Position numbers and translations under genes: made by a program. From contig NZ_AP026369.1 of assembly GCF_040436365.1 (NCBI RefSeq), positions 931,501 to 995,500 on the forward strand: a stretch of DNA of 64,000 nucleotides, written 5' to 3'. This document shows, piece by piece, positions 54,090-62,919 of this stretch (the first letter of the stretch is position 1; each line of letters opens with the position of its first letter). The stretch comes from Hydrogenimonas sp. SS33. GTDB lineage: Bacteria; Campylobacterota; Campylobacteria; Campylobacterales; Hydrogenimonadaceae. The notes under the pieces are model-generated. The model saw nothing but the letters and a program-made list of their open reading frames with translations, did not search any database and was not told where the DNA came from.

Positions 54090-54923
54090 TTGAACACTCA
54101 GGATCCGAAAAAAGAGACCAAAACCAAAATCACCGAACGACGGCGATTCCTGACCATCATGGCCCAGAGCATCGGGCTGTCGGCGCTGGGGGGCATCGTC
54201 TGGACCGGGTACGTGGAAGAGGCGAAGTCCGCACCGCTGGTGCTGAGGCCGCCCGCCGCGCTCCCGGAGAAGGATTTCCTGCGCACCTGCATCAAATGCG
54301 GCCAGTGCGCGGAAGCGTGCCCCTACGACACATTGATCATGGCCAAACCGGGGGACGACGTTCCGATGGGGACGCCCTATTTCATTCCCCGGGATGTGCC
54401 CTGCTATATGTGCGAGGACATCCCCTGCGTACCGGTCTGCCCGACGGAGGCTCTCGATCAGAAGAGTGTGACGACGGTCAAGAACGGGAAGCCGGAACTC
54501 GATATCAACAAGGCCCGCATGGGGCTGGCGATCATCGACCACGAGAGCTGCATCGCCTACTGGGGTATCCAGTGCGACGCCTGCTACCGGGCCTGCCCGC
54601 TTCTGAAAGAGGCGCTCACCATCGAGTTTCTACGCAACGAACGAACCGGCAAGCATGCCAAGCTTGTGCCGGTGGTTCATGCCGACTACTGTACCGGCTG
54701 CGGTCTGTGCGAACACGCCTGTGTCACGGAGAAACCGGCCATTTTCGTTCTGCCCCGCGAGGTCGCCATGGGCAAACCGGGCGACTACTACGTCAAAGGA
54801 TGGAACAAGAAGGACCAGGAGCGCATCAAGCAGCGCGATTTGAGCAAGATCCGAACGAAAACCGAACGGAGCGAGAAGAAACCGCAGGATTACCTCAATT
54901 CGGATGAGGAGCTGTTTCAATGA
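54090..54923 (+). CDS. napG: Ferredoxin-type protein NapG
   Basis: 277 residues. Twin-arginine-like leader ERRRFLTIM, and four 4Fe-4S sites: CIKCGQCAEACP, CYMCEDIPCVPVCP, the CIAYW-CDACYRACP set and CTGCGLCEHAC. With NapH it forms a quinol-to-NapAB electron path. The start is TTG, with AAAGGTGG upstream. Overlaps napH by 4. Confidence 0.95.
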   Translation: MNTQDPKKETKTKITERRRFLTIMAQSIGLSALGGIVWTGYVEEAKSAPLVLRPPAALPEKDFLRTCIKCGQCAEACPYDTLIMAKPGDDVPMGTPYFIPRDVPCYMCEDIPCVPVCPTEALDQKSVTTVKNGKPELDINKARMGLAIIDHESCIAYWGIQCDACYRACPLLKEALTIEFLRNERTGKHAKLVPVVHADYCTGCGLCEHACVTEKPAIFVLPREVAMGKPGDYYVKGWNKKDQERIKQRDLSKIRTKTERSEKKPQDYLNSDEELFQ

Positions 54924-55753
54924 AAAAGCTCTTCAAAATGCGATACATGATCCTGCGGCGAATCACGCAGGTGGGTCTGCTCTTTCTCTATTTCGCGGGC
55001 AATGCGTGGGGCTGGAACGTCCTGAAAGGGACGCTCAGCTCCTCCTTGCTGTTTGGCACAATTCCGCTCGCCGACCCCTTCGCCATTCTGCAAATGCTGG
55101 CGGCGGGGGCGGTGATGGGGGTCAACGTCTTCATCGGCGCCGCCATCATCGTTGCCTTCTACGGCATCGTGGGCGGCCGGGCCTTCTGCAGCTGGGTCTG
55201 TCCGGTCAATATGGTCACCGACCTGGCCAACTGGCTCAGGCGTGTACTGCTGCTCGACAGGGTCGAGAGGAAAGTGTGGGTCAGCCGAAACGCCCGGTAC
55301 TGGGTCATGGGATTGGCGCTGATCGTCTCCGCGATCACGGGCCTGGCGGCTTTCGAGCTGGTCAGCCCTATCACCATCTTCAACCGGGGTGTCATCTTCG
55401 GTATGGGAATGACCTGGGGTGTGCTCCTCGCCATCTTCCTCTTCGACCTCTTCGGGGTCAAGAACGGGTGGTGCGGGCATATCTGCCCGCTGGGGGGCAT
55501 GTACTCCATTATCGGAAAATACAGCCTCATCCGCGTCTATCACGACGAACCCAACTGCACCCTCTGCATGAAGTGCAAAGAGGTGTGTCCGGAGACCCAG
55601 GTCCTCTACATGATCGGGAAGAAGAGCCAGATCGTCGATATGGGTGAGTGTGTCAACTGCGCCCGCTGCATCGAAGTGTGCGACGACGACGCGTTGCGGT
55701 TTAGTCTCAGAAATTTTGCAACTTCCAAAGAAGCCAAAGGAGAGAAAAAATGA
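54920..55753 (+). CDS. napH: Quinol dehydrogenase membrane component NapH
   Basis: 277 residues. About four membrane helices (16-40, 50-80, 125-150, 160-180). Cytoplasmic CSWVCP and CGHICP pairs, and two 4Fe-4S sites in the C-terminus (CTLCMKCKEVCP and CVNCARCIEVC). Takes electrons from quinol. Overlaps napB by 4 bases. Confidence 0.95.
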   Translation: MKKLFKMRYMILRRITQVGLLFLYFAGNAWGWNVLKGTLSSSLLFGTIPLADPFAILQMLAAGAVMGVNVFIGAAIIVAFYGIVGGRAFCSWVCPVNMVTDLANWLRRVLLLDRVERKVWVSRNARYWVMGLALIVSAITGLAAFELVSPITIFNRGVIFGMGMTWGVLLAIFLFDLFGVKNGWCGHICPLGGMYSIIGKYSLIRVYHDEPNCTLCMKCKEVCPETQVLYMIGKKSQIVDMGECVNCARCIEVCDDDALRFSLRNFATSKEAKGEKK

Positions 55754-56322
55754 AAAGATTGTTAATGACGGCATTCTCGGCGGCCCTTGTCCTGGGGCTC
55801 AACGCCTGTGCCGACAAAGGTAGCGGAAACTCCGTTAAAGTCGAAGAGCAGGAGTTGAATTCCAAATCCGCTCCTGTCGTGACGGAAGAGGAGCTCGGAC
55901 TCCGTAAAGAGAATCTCTATAATGAAAACACGAAACCGGTCAAGGCCGAATTCAAACGGCCGGCACCGGGTGCGGCGAAGCCCTTTGCCCGCTCCTATGA
56001 AAACGCGCCGCCACTCATTCCCCACAGCGTAGACGGGCTGCTTCCCATTACGAAAAACAACAACGCCTGCCTGGGCTGTCATATGCCGGATGTGGCAAAA
56101 AGCGTAGGGGCGACGCCGATCCCGAAAACCCACTTCATGGATTTCAGGACCCAGAAGCCTCTCGGACACCTGGCCGAGCAGCGCTACAACTGCTCTCAGT
56201 GCCACGTTCCCCAGGCCAACGTGAAGCCGCTGGTCAAAAACAACTTCACACCCGATTACCGACGGCCTGAAGACAAACACAAATCCTTCCTGATCCACGA
56301 CCTCAACGAAGGCGTGAAGTAA
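55750..56322 (+). CDS. napB: Di-heme cytochrome c NapB
   Basis: 190 residues. Signal sequence with a lipobox-like LGLNAC ending at residue 20, so it may be lipid-anchored. Hemes at CLGCH (near 107) and CSQCH (near 150). Passes electrons to NapA. The last two bases of the gap before napF show tight packing of the operon. Confidence 0.94.
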   Translation: MKRLLMTAFSAALVLGLNACADKGSGNSVKVEEQELNSKSAPVVTEEELGLRKENLYNENTKPVKAEFKRPAPGAAKPFARSYENAPPLIPHSVDGLLPITKNNNACLGCHMPDVAKSVGATPIPKTHFMDFRTQKPLGHLAEQRYNCSQCHVPQANVKPLVKNNFTPDYRRPEDKHKSFLIHDLNEGVK

Positions 56323-56323
56323 C

Positions 56324-56833
56324 ATGATCGACGAAGAGAGACGGGGCCTGTTCACCTCGCTCTCCTCGGCAGCGAAGGGGAGGACGGAGGAGAGGAAAAA
56401 ACCGCTCCGTCCCCCCTACTGCGGCGACCCGTCCCTTTTTCAAAGCCTCTGTCCAGGTTGTGAAACCAAAGCCTGTGCCGGAGCCTGTGAAGAGGAGATC
56501 ATTCTGATCGACGAAAAAGGAATACCCTTCCTCGATTTCAGCCGAAGAGGCTGCACTTTCTGCGACGCCTGCGCCGATGTCTGTGAAGCGGATGTCTTAA
56601 GCGACAAATCGCTAAACTTCATCGATACAAACGTGGAGATCGACATACTCAAATGCCTGGCCTGGCAGCAGGTAATGTGCAACAGTTGCAAAGACCCGTG
56701 TCTGGAGCATGCCATTACCTTTCTCGGCCTCTTTCGGCCGGAGATCGACATGAACCGCTGCACGGGATGCGGATGGTGCAACACGGTCTGCCCCGCCGAT
56801 GCCATTTCGTTCGTCCCAAAAAAGAAGGATTGA
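56324..56833 (+). CDS. napF: Ferredoxin-type protein NapF
   Basis: 169 residues. Four Cys-rich segments: CPGCETKACAGAC, CTFCDACADVC, CNSCKDPC and CTGCGWCNTVCP. Cytoplasmic Fe-S protein thought to help NapA cluster loading. It lies 1 base after the napB stop. Confidence 0.92.
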   Translation: MIDEERRGLFTSLSSAAKGRTEERKKPLRPPYCGDPSLFQSLCPGCETKACAGACEEEIILIDEKGIPFLDFSRRGCTFCDACADVCEADVLSDKSLNFIDTNVEIDILKCLAWQQVMCNSCKDPCLEHAITFLGLFRPEIDMNRCTGCGWCNTVCPADAISFVPKKKD

Positions 56834-56837
56834 GATA

Positions 56838-57797
56838 ATGAGAAAGAAAATTTTTCTGCTCTTTTTACTGGGTTGTTCCCTTTTTGCGGCCGTTACGGTC
56901 AAACCCGCCTATCAGATCGATGTGGAGGGCAATGTCGTCGATATGGTGGTCCGTGGAGACAAACTCTTCGTCGGGACCGATGCGGGGAAAATGGAAGTCT
57001 ACGACTGGCGCAACAAAAAGAAGACCTTTGAAATCCGATTCGACAAAATACACGATTTCATGGGCGACCCGATCGCCCCGAAAGTCTTTTGTGTCGACGA
57101 AGATCCCGGGACGGGAAAGATCCTGATGCTGGTACAGGATGAAGGAGGAGAGAAGATCCTCTACATCTACCAGAATGGCAAACGCTCCGTCATTCTCGAC
57201 AAAAAGGCCCACCTGGCGATGCGGGAGACCCGTTTCGTCGACAGTGACCATATTCTCGTCTCCACCATCAGCAACGAACTCATCTTTTACGACTACGTCA
57301 ACGGAAAAATCGTATGGCGAAAGCAGTTGAGCGAATCCTCCTTTTCAGATTATCAGCTCAACGAAGACCATTCGAAAGTGGCAAGTACCTGCGAATCGGG
57401 TGCCGTCTATGTCACCGACATCCAAAGTGGCAAAGTACTCAAACACTTCGAGAATGTCAACAAGGACAACGTTTTCCACGTCGATTTCAAAAACTACCAC
57501 ATTCTCGCCTGCGGCAAGGACAAAAAAGCGGTCCTCTACTCCCTGGGACCCACCCCGCCCGTCATTTACGAAACCAAATTCATGGTCTACGCCGGGGCTT
57601 TGAACAAAAACGCATCCATGAGCGCTTTTCAGGTCGACGAAAATATCGATATCGGTATTTTCGACAATGAAACGAAAGCAATGCGCTATCTTCTGAAAGG
57701 ACAGCAATCGGTCTTGAACAACATCGTTTTCGTCAACGACAAGGAGCTTATCAGCTCCAGCGACGACAATCACATCATGATCTGGAGGTTACCATGA
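56838..57797 (+). CDS. napL: NapL, WD40-like periplasmic protein
   Basis: 319 residues. Signal sequence (1-17) and a propeller of WD40-like repeats (ISSSDDNHIMIWRLP at the C-terminus). The gene occurs in nap operons of epsilonproteobacteria and its role is not settled. The start at 56838 follows AAGGAT in the napF end. Confidence 0.9.
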   Translation: MRKKIFLLFLLGCSLFAAVTVKPAYQIDVEGNVVDMVVRGDKLFVGTDAGKMEVYDWRNKKKTFEIRFDKIHDFMGDPIAPKVFCVDEDPGTGKILMLVQDEGGEKILYIYQNGKRSVILDKKAHLAMRETRFVDSDHILVSTISNELIFYDYVNGKIVWRKQLSESSFSDYQLNEDHSKVASTCESGAVYVTDIQSGKVLKHFENVNKDNVFHVDFKNYHILACGKDKKAVLYSLGPTPPVIYETKFMVYAGALNKNASMSAFQVDENIDIGIFDNETKAMRYLLKGQQSVLNNIVFVNDKELISSSDDNHIMIWRLP

Positions 57798-58153
57798 ATA
57801 TATCGAGTATCGTAGTACAGGTTCGGCAGGAGTATGTCGACGAGGTGGTCGAAGCCCTCAAAGCGGCCGACTTCTGTGAATACCATTTTCACGACAAAAG
57901 CATCGGCAAAATCATTGTGACGGTAGAGGGCGAAGGGGTCAGCGAAGAGATCGCCAAGGTGAAGAAGATTCAGGAAGTCCCCCATGTCATCGCCGCCGAC
58001 ATGATGATGGCCTACAGTGAAGAGGAGTTGGAGAAGGAGCGTTCCAAACTGGAAACGGGCCCCAACATCCCAGAAATGCTCAACGACGACAGCCTGCGGG
58101 CCGAAGATATCGTCTATCACGGCGACCTGAAGCACAAAAACCTCGGTTTTTGA
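57794..58153 (+). CDS. napD: NapD chaperone for NapA
   Basis: 119 residues, ferredoxin-like NapD domain (1-80): ISSIVVQVRQEYVDEVVEAL and GKIIVTVEGEG. Binds the NapA Tat signal before export. C-terminal acidic extension. Last gene of the operon; its ATG overlaps the napL stop by ATGA. Confidence 0.93.
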   Translation: MNISSIVVQVRQEYVDEVVEALKAADFCEYHFHDKSIGKIIVTVEGEGVSEEIAKVKKIQEVPHVIAADMMMAYSEEELEKERSKLETGPNIPEMLNDDSLRAEDIVYHGDLKHKNLGF

Positions 58154-58169
58154 CGGACGTCAGGTTAAC

Positions 58170-58195
58170 AGAGGGGAGAGGATAAACCCTCTTTT
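58170..58195 (+). terminator. Probable terminator of the nap operon
   Basis: AGAGGG/CCCTCT stem with an 11-base loop, followed by TTTTCC. It is 16 bases after the napD stop. Confidence 0.6.
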
Positions 58196-58268
58196 CCTCC
58201 TGCCGCCATTTCAAAATTCCACACTTTTTGAGGAGGTAACGCGTTCAACGCAAAATCTCTCTTCTGTA

Positions 58269-58835
58269 TCACTTTTCCGCCAGCAATTTCTCTTTCAAAT
58301 CCTTCTGGACGGGCTCTTTTCCCAGCCATATTCCCCACAACGCCTCTTTGAAATCGTGTCCCTTCAGTGTCACCATCGGTTTTCCGTTTTTTAGCACCGT
58401 CACCCCTTTGCCCGGTTCATAGAAGAGGTCGAGCCGGTCCTTTTTGCCCAGATGGTCGCCGAAAGCCTCGGTAAAGCGGCCGATCCGCTCTTTCAACGCT
58501 TCGGTGTGGCCGTGGGTCGATTTTTCGAACCCCTCCTCGATCCCCTTTTTCATACGCTTTTTGGAGATGAGGGAAGAGACGATGACCAGCCTCATGAGCT
58601 GGGGCTCGTCGGCACGGATGATCTTTTCCGCATCGCGGCTCTTTTGCGGAAGGTAGAGGGCGACGGCATAGAGGTCGATCCAGAATTTTTCCCTGACCCC
58701 ATGGCCATTGAGAACAAATCTGTGCTTTTCCATCGTTATGTGATTTTCGAAACGGGGAAGGCCGGCGACAAGCGTACCGACCGATAAAAGCAGCAGAAAA
58801 AGGCGGTAAATCTTTTTACCCCCTTTCGTTCCCAT
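58269..58835 (-). CDS. Chalcone isomerase-like exported protein
   Basis: 188 residues. Signal sequence (about 1-24). Chalcone-isomerase-like domain: LNGHGVREKFWIDLYAVALYLP and ALWGIWLGKEPVQKDLKEKLL. Bacterial members bind fatty acids or have unknown roles. ATG 58835 with AGGG upstream is preferred to ATG 58850. Follows the gene at 58843. Confidence 0.85.
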   Translation of the reverse strand: MGTKGGKKIYRLFLLLLSVGTLVAGLPRFENHITMEKHRFVLNGHGVREKFWIDLYAVALYLPQKSRDAEKIIRADEPQLMRLVIVSSLISKKRMKKGIEEGFEKSTHGHTEALKERIGRFTEAFGDHLGKKDRLDLFYEPGKGVTVLKNGKPMVTLKGHDFKEALWGIWLGKEPVQKDLKEKLLAEK

Positions 58836-58842
58836 TGTGTCC

Positions 58843-59442
58843 CTATGCATGGCGCAGTTTGACGATGGCCAGCAATCCTGCCTGGGTATGTTCCACATGA
58901 AATTCGGAATCGACCGGCGGTTTTCGCTGCTCCAGCCTCTCCGCCAGATGGTGCAGAACCATGCCGAAGTGGTTCAGCAGCGGCAGTTTGATCTCTTTGA
59001 TCTTCGCCTTGACCACCTCGTCGGCGATGCGTTCCAGAAGGCACTCGTATGCCTCCTCGTTGGTGACATACTGCATGTAGTAGCCGATCATATTTTCGAT
59101 ATTGCCAAGCCAGGCCCGCCTCGCCTCTTCGCTAATGTGCGGGTGGGATTCGATCCGGTTTTTCAGGTCCTGCGCCAGGGCCCGGGCCTTCTCTTTTCTC
59201 TCTTCTACCCGTTTGTCCAGGTCCGGGCAGTACTTCTGCAACATGTCGTTGATGACCGTCTCGCTGAATTCGCTGGATTTGGGATGGTAGACGATGTCGT
59301 GCGCCTCCCCCCTGACGTCGAAAGCCTCCGCCAGCTGGAGCGCCGCACTCAGGTAGATGTACTTATCCGGCTTACTGGGGTCGAAGCGGACTCCCCTGTC
59401 CGATACGATCGGCGCGGGACCCACGAATTTGATGGTTGCCAT
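58843..59442 (-). CDS. Hypothetical soluble protein
   Basis: 199 residues, mostly helical, with no signal or Cys motif. ATIKFVGPAPIVSDRGVRFDPS at the start looks conserved in style; the rest is a helical bundle (ALAQDLKNRIESHPHISEEAR). GGAGG precedes the ATG. I do not recognise the family. Confidence 0.75.
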   Translation of the reverse strand: MATIKFVGPAPIVSDRGVRFDPSKPDKYIYLSAALQLAEAFDVRGEAHDIVYHPKSSEFSETVINDMLQKYCPDLDKRVEERKEKARALAQDLKNRIESHPHISEEARRAWLGNIENMIGYYMQYVTNEEAYECLLERIADEVVKAKIKEIKLPLLNHFGMVLHHLAERLEQRKPPVDSEFHVEHTQAGLLAIVKLRHA

Positions 59443-59490
59443 GGTGCCTCCATATTAAAGTTTATTTCTTCCAGATTATAGCATGCATCA

Positions 59491-59910
59491 TCACGCGACC
59501 CACATGATCTGTGAAAGAATGATGATAATGACGACCAGAGTAAAGGGAAAATAGTGGCTTTTGAAGAGCCACGGGTTGATTTTGAAGACCTTCTGCATGA
59601 AGCCGCGAAGCCCCAGCCAGAGGCCGAGAAAGGCTTTGAAAAGAAGGACGATCTGTAGATGGCTCAACCCCTCCGGGCCCACTTTCCCGAAGACGTGGGG
59701 AAACATCCAGATCCCCGTCAGAACGACGACGAAGAGGGCATAGGGCACCACTTTGCGGACATGGACCATGATCGCCTCGCGGCAGGCACTTCCCTCATTG
59801 TCGGGGAGGCTCTTTTGCATCTTCTGAAGAAAGAGAATGTCGGTAAAGAGAAAACCGCCGTAGACAAAAGCGGCGAGAAGGTGGACGGTATGAACAATGG
59901 TGAAAAGCAT
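59491..59910 (-). CDS. Four-helix membrane protein, CopD-like
   Basis: 139 residues. Four membrane helices; first helix HTVHLLAAFVYGGFLFTDIL and last SHYFPFTLVVIIIILSQIM. His in helices 1 and 4 could bind heme or copper. The start at 59910 has AAAGGG upstream; the longer frame runs into repeat copy E. Weak similarity to CopD/DUF2269-type proteins. Confidence 0.7.
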   Translation of the reverse strand: MLFTIVHTVHLLAAFVYGGFLFTDILFLQKMQKSLPDNEGSACREAIMVHVRKVVPYALFVVVLTGIWMFPHVFGKVGPEGLSHLQIVLLFKAFLGLWLGLRGFMQKVFKINPWLFKSHYFPFTLVVIIIILSQIMWVA

Positions 59911-59965
59911 TAGAAACCCTTTGAGATAATTTGAAAGGATTCTACCTAAAAAAACCGCCTTACTA

Positions 59966-60089
59966 TCTGATGTTACGCAAAACATGAGCAAAGCCCATAC
60001 TTTGGCGGGGACTGGCCGTCCCCTGCACCCCCCTAAAGCTTCGAAATCGAAGATTTCGAGAAGACGTCACGCTTTTGCGTAACGTTTGT
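59966..60089 (-). mobile_element. ACTGATGTTACGCA element, copy E (124 bases, reverse)
   Basis: Left end TCTGATGTTACGCAAAAC, right end GCGTAACGTTTGT. The direct repeat TACTA flanks it (59961-59965 and 60090-60094). The body holds CCTGCACCCCCCTAAAGC, the reverse of copy B. No gene. Between the CopD-like and His/Pro-rich genes. Confidence 0.9.
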
Positions 60090-60100
60090 TACTATGTCTT

Positions 60101-60571
60101 TTAGCGGGCGCGTCGCACAGGCCTGGGTGTCGGGCGCGGTTGCGGCATGGGTCTTCCCACGGGTTTGACGTTCGCAGGCGGAGTGACAGGTTGCGCAGCA
60201 GGGGGATGAATGGGCTGCGTCGTCGGTCGATCGGGATGATGGTCATGATCGTGGTGGTGGTACCAGTAGCCGGAAGGATAGGCATAACCAAAACCGTGCC
60301 AGTCATCGTAACGGTCGCTTTTTTCTCTATCGCTTCGCGGCTTGGCTTCGCGCTCTTCCCCCTTTTTGATCATCCGTTCTATCCGGGCTTTGGAGAGGCC
60401 GTGTTTGCGTGCCGTTTCGATGAAAGTGTTACGTTTTTCAAAGATCTGGATGATCTCTTTACCGTCATCGACGACAAAACAATTGGTACGTTGTTTGTAA
60501 CAGTGGGAGGTTGCATACAGCGTACCAGCCGTCAACAAAAAGAGGGCTGCCCATTTTTTGGGATGGTTCAT
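60101..60571 (-). CDS. Exported His- and Pro-rich protein
   Basis: 156 residues. Signal sequence (1-21), a basic helical part with two Cys near its start (CYKQRTNC), then a His/Asp cluster WYHHHDHDHHPDR and a Pro-rich tail (PMPQPRPTPRPVRR). Could bind metal. GAGGAAA precedes the ATG. No family is recognised. Confidence 0.7.
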   Translation of the reverse strand: MNHPKKWAALFLLTAGTLYATSHCYKQRTNCFVVDDGKEIIQIFEKRNTFIETARKHGLSKARIERMIKKGEEREAKPRSDREKSDRYDDWHGFGYAYPSGYWYHHHDHDHHPDRPTTQPIHPPAAQPVTPPANVKPVGRPMPQPRPTPRPVRRAR

Positions 60572-60636
60572 CACGTTTTCCTCATAACGGTATATCACGC
60601 CCATTATACAACAACAGCCTGTTCCGGAAGAAATGC

Positions 60637-60659
60637 TATAATCCCGAAAAAATTTCGGG
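60637..60659 (+). promoter_or_regulatory. -10 box and palindrome before the Cys-rich gene
   Basis: TATAAT at 60637-60642 followed at once by CCCGAAA-AAA-TTTCGGG. The palindrome covers the predicted start of transcription and could be an operator or 5' hairpin. Confidence 0.5.
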
Positions 60660-60717
60660 GCGCCACTCTCCACTGTCGCAACAGTTGGTAAGCAGAGGCG
60701 TCTTACAGGAGGAAAAG

Positions 60718-60879
60718 ATGGCAAAAGTACCGGAAGATGTTGGATGCAACAACCAGGAGTGCAAAGAGAAGGACAACTGCAAACGCAACGAGATCGCCAA
60801 AACGGGCAAAGCCCGCGAAGTTAAAACCTTCGGCGGCACCCCCGAAAAAGGGTGCGGCAAGTTTATCCCCAAATCGTAA
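60718..60879 (+). CDS. Small Cys-rich protein (53 residues)
   Basis: Four Cys in CNNQECKEKDNC and CGKF, positively charged. AGGAGG precedes ATG 60718. Could be a small metal-binding protein or chaperone. It converges with trpB with 3 bases between stops. No family recognised. Confidence 0.75.
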   Translation: MAKVPEDVGCNNQECKEKDNCKRNEIAKTGKAREVKTFGGTPEKGCGKFIPKS

Positions 60880-60882
60880 TGG

Positions 60883-62097
60883 CTACGCCTTCCAGTCGAT
60901 GACGCCGAAGTTGTCGACCACATAGTCGATATCTTTGTCTCCCCGGCCCGAGAGATTGACCAGAATGGCGTCATGGGGGACCTCTTTGGCCAGCTTCATC
61001 GCGTAGGCGATGGCATGGGCGCTCTCCAGCGCCGGGATGATCCCCTCCATCTGGCTGATGGCGTAAAACGCCTCCACCGTCTCTTCATCCGTCGCCCCCC
61101 GTACATGCACCCGTCCGATGTCGTGCAGGTAGGCATGCTCCGGCCCCACACCCGGGTAGTCGAGGCCGCTGGCGATGGAGTGTACCGGCGCGGGGTTGCC
61201 CTCCTCATCCTGCAGAAGAATCGACTTGAAGCCGTGCAGCACGCCCTCTTTTCCATACTCCAGCGTCGCCGCATGGTCTCCCAGGCGGGTGCTCTTGCCC
61301 AGAGGCTCTACCGCGTAGAGTTCCACCGGGTCGTCGATGAAGCCGCTGAAGATCCCCATGGCGTTGGAGCCGCCGCCGACACAGGCGACCACATGGTCGG
61401 GCAGCTCCCCGTCGGTCATCTCCATGTACTGCTCCCTCGCCTCGATGCCGACGACACTCTGAAAATCGCGCACCATCAGCGGGAAGGGGTGGGGACCGAC
61501 GACCGAACCGATGGCGTACATCGCCGTGTCGAGCTGGCCGAGGTAGGCTTCGAAGGCGGAATCCACCGCCTCCTTGAGGGTCCTGAGGCCGTGGGTCGCC
61601 GGCACCACCTTCGCCCCCAGAATCTTCATGCGCACCACGTTGGGATGCTCCTTTTCGATGTCCACCTCACCCATGTGGATCTCGCACTCCAGCCCGAAAT
61701 AGGCGCACGCCGTCGCCAGCGCCACCCCGTGCTGCCCCGCGCCGGTTTCGGCGATAAGCTTGGTTTTGCCCATGCTTTTGGCCAGCAGCGCCTCTGCCAT
61801 GCAGTGGTTGAGCTTGTGCGCGCCCGTATGGTTCAGATCTTCGCGTTTGAAATAAAGCTGCGCCCCGCCGATGGCGTCGCTGAGGCGTTTGGCGTGGTAG
61901 ACCGGCGTGGGGCGCCCCTGGTAATGTTTGCGGATGCGGCGCAGTTCGGCCAGAAATTCATGGGATTTGCGCATTTTCAGGTAGGCTTCGGTGATGCGCT
62001 CGAACTCCTCGACGAGCTGCGGCGGCAGAAAGGCACCGCCATACTCGCCGAAGTAGCCCTTCTCGTCGGGCTGGGATTTGAGATATGTATGTTTCAT
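60883..62097 (-). CDS. trpB: Tryptophan synthase beta chain
   Basis: 404 residues. PLP Lys in HTGAHKLNH near 88, GAGQHG, the phosphate-binding GGGSNA, and GRGDKD near the end. Length and motifs are those of the standard TrpB1. No trpA or other trp gene is nearby. AAGGAG before ATG 62097. Confidence 0.95.
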   Translation of the reverse strand: MKHTYLKSQPDEKGYFGEYGGAFLPPQLVEEFERITEAYLKMRKSHEFLAELRRIRKHYQGRPTPVYHAKRLSDAIGGAQLYFKREDLNHTGAHKLNHCMAEALLAKSMGKTKLIAETGAGQHGVALATACAYFGLECEIHMGEVDIEKEHPNVVRMKILGAKVVPATHGLRTLKEAVDSAFEAYLGQLDTAMYAIGSVVGPHPFPLMVRDFQSVVGIEAREQYMEMTDGELPDHVVACVGGGSNAMGIFSGFIDDPVELYAVEPLGKSTRLGDHAATLEYGKEGVLHGFKSILLQDEEGNPAPVHSIASGLDYPGVGPEHAYLHDIGRVHVRGATDEETVEAFYAISQMEGIIPALESAHAIAYAMKLAKEVPHDAILVNLSGRGDKDIDYVVDNFGVIDWKA

Positions 62098-62155
62098 GGA
62101 GAACTCCTTGTAATGGGTGTGCAAAGAGTGTAGTAAGTTTCCTCGTAAAGAGCGG

Positions 62156-62365
62156 TTAAATCAGGCCCAGATCCGCCAAAATGGGTTCGAGGCCGGCGAA
62201 TTTCTCCACCAGGGTCTCCATGAGGGTGCCGAAGGCCTTGTCCTCTTCGTACCACTCTTCGATATGTGCCAGCGCGTTGTTTTTCTCCTCTTCGCTCAGC
62301 TTGTCGGAGTTGCGGATCGCCTCTTTAAGTTGTTCCAGTTTCTCGTGATGTTTGTGATGGGGCAT
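62156..62365 (-). CDS. DUF4404-like small protein
   Basis: 69 residues. Helical and acidic, with [20 protein letters not shown] and a His-rich start (PHHKHHEK). Similar in look to DUF4404. 58 bases before trpB. Function unknown. Confidence 0.7.
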   Translation of the reverse strand: MPHHKHHEKLEQLKEAIRNSDKLSEEEKNNALAHIEEWYEEDKAFGTLMETLVEKFAGLEPILADLGLI

Positions 62366-62427
62366 CGTTCACCTCTTTTTTTTGTTTGAAGTCTACCTTT
62401 TTTATAGTTAATGTATCATTTAGCCAC

Positions 62428-62763
62428 CTACTTTTTCGTTACCATCCACTTCTTGAAGGGTTGCAGAGAGTCAATGAAGTCGGCGACATTTTCGATCTCT
62501 TCGGGCGTCAGTATCAACGTCGGCATGGCATTGGCGCTGTAACCGAATTTTCTGTACTCCCGGCTCGGGTCCCGGACATAAGCCTTGATCTCTTTTTTGG
62601 TACGGGTATAGGAGACGAGGTTGAAATCCCTTCCCAACCCGCCGGTCATATGAATACTGTGGCACTGGGCACAGTTGGCTTCGTAAACCGCTCTCCCCTT
62701 TCCAACATCACCGAAAAGGAGGCTGACGATGGAGACAAGTGCAAAAACGATAATGGTTCTCAT
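62428..62763 (-). CDS. Mono-heme cytochrome c with a DNR-type promoter
   Basis: 111 residues. Signal sequence (1-18), heme motif CAQCH near residue 31, Met ligand candidate in ANAMPTLILTPEEI. Class I fold, similar to the NirC-like protein at 43223. An exact FNR consensus lies at -41. It may be the electron carrier to NirS or NorC. Confidence 0.88.
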   Translation of the reverse strand: MRTIIVFALVSIVSLLFGDVGKGRAVYEANCAQCHSIHMTGGLGRDFNLVSYTRTKKEIKAYVRDPSREYRKFGYSANAMPTLILTPEEIENVADFIDSLQPFKKWMVTKK

Positions 62764-62788
62764 TACAATCCTTTCAAATGGAGGCGCT

Positions 62789-62830
62789 ATTTTATTTAAA
62801 TAGGAGTAATTTTGTCTTGATTAAAATCAA
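62789..62830 (-). promoter_or_regulatory. FNR consensus operator and promoter of the cytochrome c gene
   Basis: TTGAT-TAAA-ATCAA at 62817-62830. On the minus strand TAAAAT lies at 62794-62789, giving a centre near -41 from the predicted start. Confidence 0.8.
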
Positions 62831-62919
62831 AGAAAGGAAGATAGTCGTGAATAATATTGTTTACAACAATAAATCGATAAAATAATCGAAATTTGTTCGG
62901 ATACCAAAGGAAAACGCCC

